A DNA stretch of 64,000 bases, taken from the NCBI RefSeq assembly GCF_014279595.1, contig NZ_CP047943.1, positions 1,488,001 to 1,552,000 of the forward strand, read 5' to 3'. Shown here piece after piece: positions 62,853 to 64,000 of the stretch (the first letter of the stretch is position 1; the number at the start of each line of letters is the position of its first letter). This DNA is from Synechococcus sp. RS9909. Lineage in GTDB: Bacteria; Cyanobacteriota; Cyanobacteriia; PCC-6307; Cyanobiaceae. A program made the position numbers and the translations under genes. Below the pieces are notes generated by a model. It was not told the DNA's origin, made no database searches, and was given only the letters and a program-made list of their open reading frames with translations.

Positions 62853-64000
62853 ATGGCCAAGACCGCACAGGACGTTCTCCGGCAGATCAAGGACGACGGC
62901 ATTGAGCTGATCGACCTGAAGTTCACCGATCTGCATGGCAAGTGGCAGCACCTGACGGTCTGCGCCGACATGGTGGATGACCAGGCGTTCAGTGAAGGAC
63001 TGGCGTTCGACGGGTCATCGATCCGGGGCTGGAAAGCGATCAACGCCTCCGACATGGCGATGGTTCCCGATCCCAACACCGCCTGGATCGATCCTTTTTA
63101 TCGGCACAAGACCCTGAGCCTGATCTGTTCGATTCAGGATCCGCGCACCGGCGAGCCCTACGACCGCTGCCCCCGGGCCCTGGCGCAGAAAGCGCTGGCC
63201 TACCTCGCCGGCACAGGGCTGGCCGACACTGCATTCTTCGGTCCGGAGCCGGAATTCTTCCTGTTCGACGACGTCCGCTACAGCTCCAGTGAAGGAGGAT
63301 GTTTCTACAGCGTTGACACGATTGAAGCCCCCTGGAATTCCGGCCGACTGGAAGAAGGCGGCAATCTGGCCTACAAGATTCAGTTGAAGGAGGGTTATTT
63401 CCCTGTCGCCCCCAACGACACCGCCCAGGACATCCGCTCCGAGATGCTCCTGATGATGGGACAACTGGGGATTCCCATCGAAAAGCACCACCATGAGGTG
63501 GCCGGCGCCGGCCAGCACGAACTGGGCATGAAGTTCGCCGAGCTGATCCAGGCCGCCGACAACGTGATGACGTACAAATACGTGGTGCGGAACGTTGCCA
63601 AGAAATATGGCAAAACCGCCACCTTCATGCCGAAGCCGGTGTTCAACGACAACGGCAGTGGCATGCACGTGCACCAGAGCCTCTGGAAAGGCGGCCAACC
63701 CCTCTTTTTCGGCGAAGGCACCTACGCCAACCTCTCCCAGACCGCCCGTTGGTACATCGGCGGCATTCTCAGGCACGCCCCCTCCTTCCTCGCCTTCACC
63801 AACCCCACCACCAACAGCTACAAGCGCCTGGTGCCCGGCTTTGAAGCACCCGTGAACCTGGTGTATTCCGAGGGGAACCGCTCCGCCGCCGTGCGGATTC
63901 CGCTCACCGGCCCGAACCCGAAAGCGAAGCGTCTCGAGTTCCGTTCTGGCGATGCTCTGGCCAACCCCTACCTGGCCTTCACGGCGATGATGATGGCCGG
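62853..64000 (+). CDS. glnA: Glutamine synthetase type I, partial (3' end cut)
   Basis: Central ammonium assimilation: glutamate plus ammonia to glutamine. 382 codons are present; the usual protein has about 470. Seen: [83 protein letters not shown] and [15 protein letters not shown], so the catalytic motifs are intact. The adenylylation-loop Tyr lies beyond the window. ATG 62853; controlled by NtcA as seen upstream. Confidence 0.97.
   Translation, partial: MAKTAQDVLRQIKDDGIELIDLKFTDLHGKWQHLTVCADMVDDQAFSEGLAFDGSSIRGWKAINASDMAMVPDPNTAWIDPFYRHKTLSLICSIQDPRTGEPYDRCPRALAQKALAYLAGTGLADTAFFGPEPEFFLFDDVRYSSSEGGCFYSVDTIEAPWNSGRLEEGGNLAYKIQLKEGYFPVAPNDTAQDIRSEMLLMMGQLGIPIEKHHHEVAGAGQHELGMKFAELIQAADNVMTYKYVVRNVAKKYGKTATFMPKPVFNDNGSGMHVHQSLWKGGQPLFFGEGTYANLSQTARWYIGGILRHAPSFLAFTNPTTNSYKRLVPGFEAPVNLVYSEGNRSAAVRIPLTGPNPKAKRLEFRSGDALANPYLAFTAMMMA

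Noticed and set aside
1-64000. Mobile elements, prophage, toxin-antitoxin or defence genes
   Set aside because: No transposase, integrase, recombinase, phage structural or restriction gene was recognisable on either strand, and gene content and GC look uniform throughout.

Overview
The window is high-GC chromosomal DNA from a cyanobacterium, most likely an alpha-cyanobacterium of the Synechococcus/Cyanobium group. Cyanobacterial markers are the phycobilisome core subunit ApcF, the bilin reductase PcyA, geranylgeranyl reductase ChlP, a CcsA-type cytochrome c maturation protein, SipA, an FBP/SBPase of the GlpX type and ferredoxin-dependent sulfite reductase. The phosphoribulokinase is of the short proteobacterial class I type, which argues for the alpha-cyanobacterial branch. 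Genes are packed tightly. I see no insertion sequence, prophage, CRISPR array, tRNA or rRNA, and no gene-free stretch over 300 bases, so this reads as stable core genome rather than an island.

Layout: 1-8.3 kb (+) holds the end of proB, lpxD, leuB, prk, a prepilin peptidase, accD, a Gfo/Idh oxidoreductase and class II fructose-bisphosphate aldolase, closed by a strong terminator. 8.4-10.3 kb (-) has a Tat-exported LD-carboxypeptidase and purQ/purS. 10.4-12.8 kb (+) has two exported proteins (one L,D-transpeptidase-like) and a GPH-type symporter. 12.8-14.4 kb (-) is a pentapeptide-repeat protein plus a His-rich CobW GTPase. 14.5-17.2 kb (+) has a degenerate uracil phosphoribosyltransferase homologue, a small membrane protein and ilvD. 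17.2-24.7 kb (-) is a carbon and tetrapyrrole block: glpX, hemA, glgC, gnd, pgl and three genes of unclear role. rpe (+) diverges from glpX.

25.7-34.7 kb (-) is a 9 kb run: VanY-type carboxypeptidase, U32 protein, typA, DUF309 protein, lptA/ostA, lptB, lptF/G and ccsA. chlP (+) and glyS (-) converge on a perfect hairpin. sir (+, 38.4-40.2 kb) converges on the rpsB-tsf-hypothetical-recG-vanX run (40.2-46.1 kb, -), whose leader carries a pseudoknot-like fold. 46.3-51.0 kb (-) is a glycosyltransferase and a pcyA-devB-devC-devA-small-protein operon. 51.0-53.6 kb (+) is a tandem M16 protease pair, then sipA (-). 53.9-58.7 kb (+) is bioY-lspA-FHA/PBP1A-membrane GTPase. 58.6-62.6 kb has a PLP decarboxylase with a small membrane protein (-), tadA (+), an alanine/serine-glyoxylate aminotransferase (-) and apcF (-). 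The window ends inside glnA (+), which has a textbook NtcA promoter.

Themes: Calvin cycle/pentose phosphate/glycogen enzymes (prk, fba, glpX, rpe, gnd, pgl, glgC), envelope construction (LpxD, Lpt proteins, PBP1A, LspA and four peptidoglycan-trimming or cross-linking enzymes), and pigment synthesis (hemA, pcyA, chlP, apcF). I found no clearly novel multi-gene defence or mobile system. The most interesting items are regulatory or small-scale: the rpsB leader fold, an 11-base G run inside the catalytic motif of glgC, the pseudoenzyme-like UPRT, coupled pcyA-devBCA, the FHA-PBP fusion, and overlapping 3' ends in six of nine convergent gene pairs.
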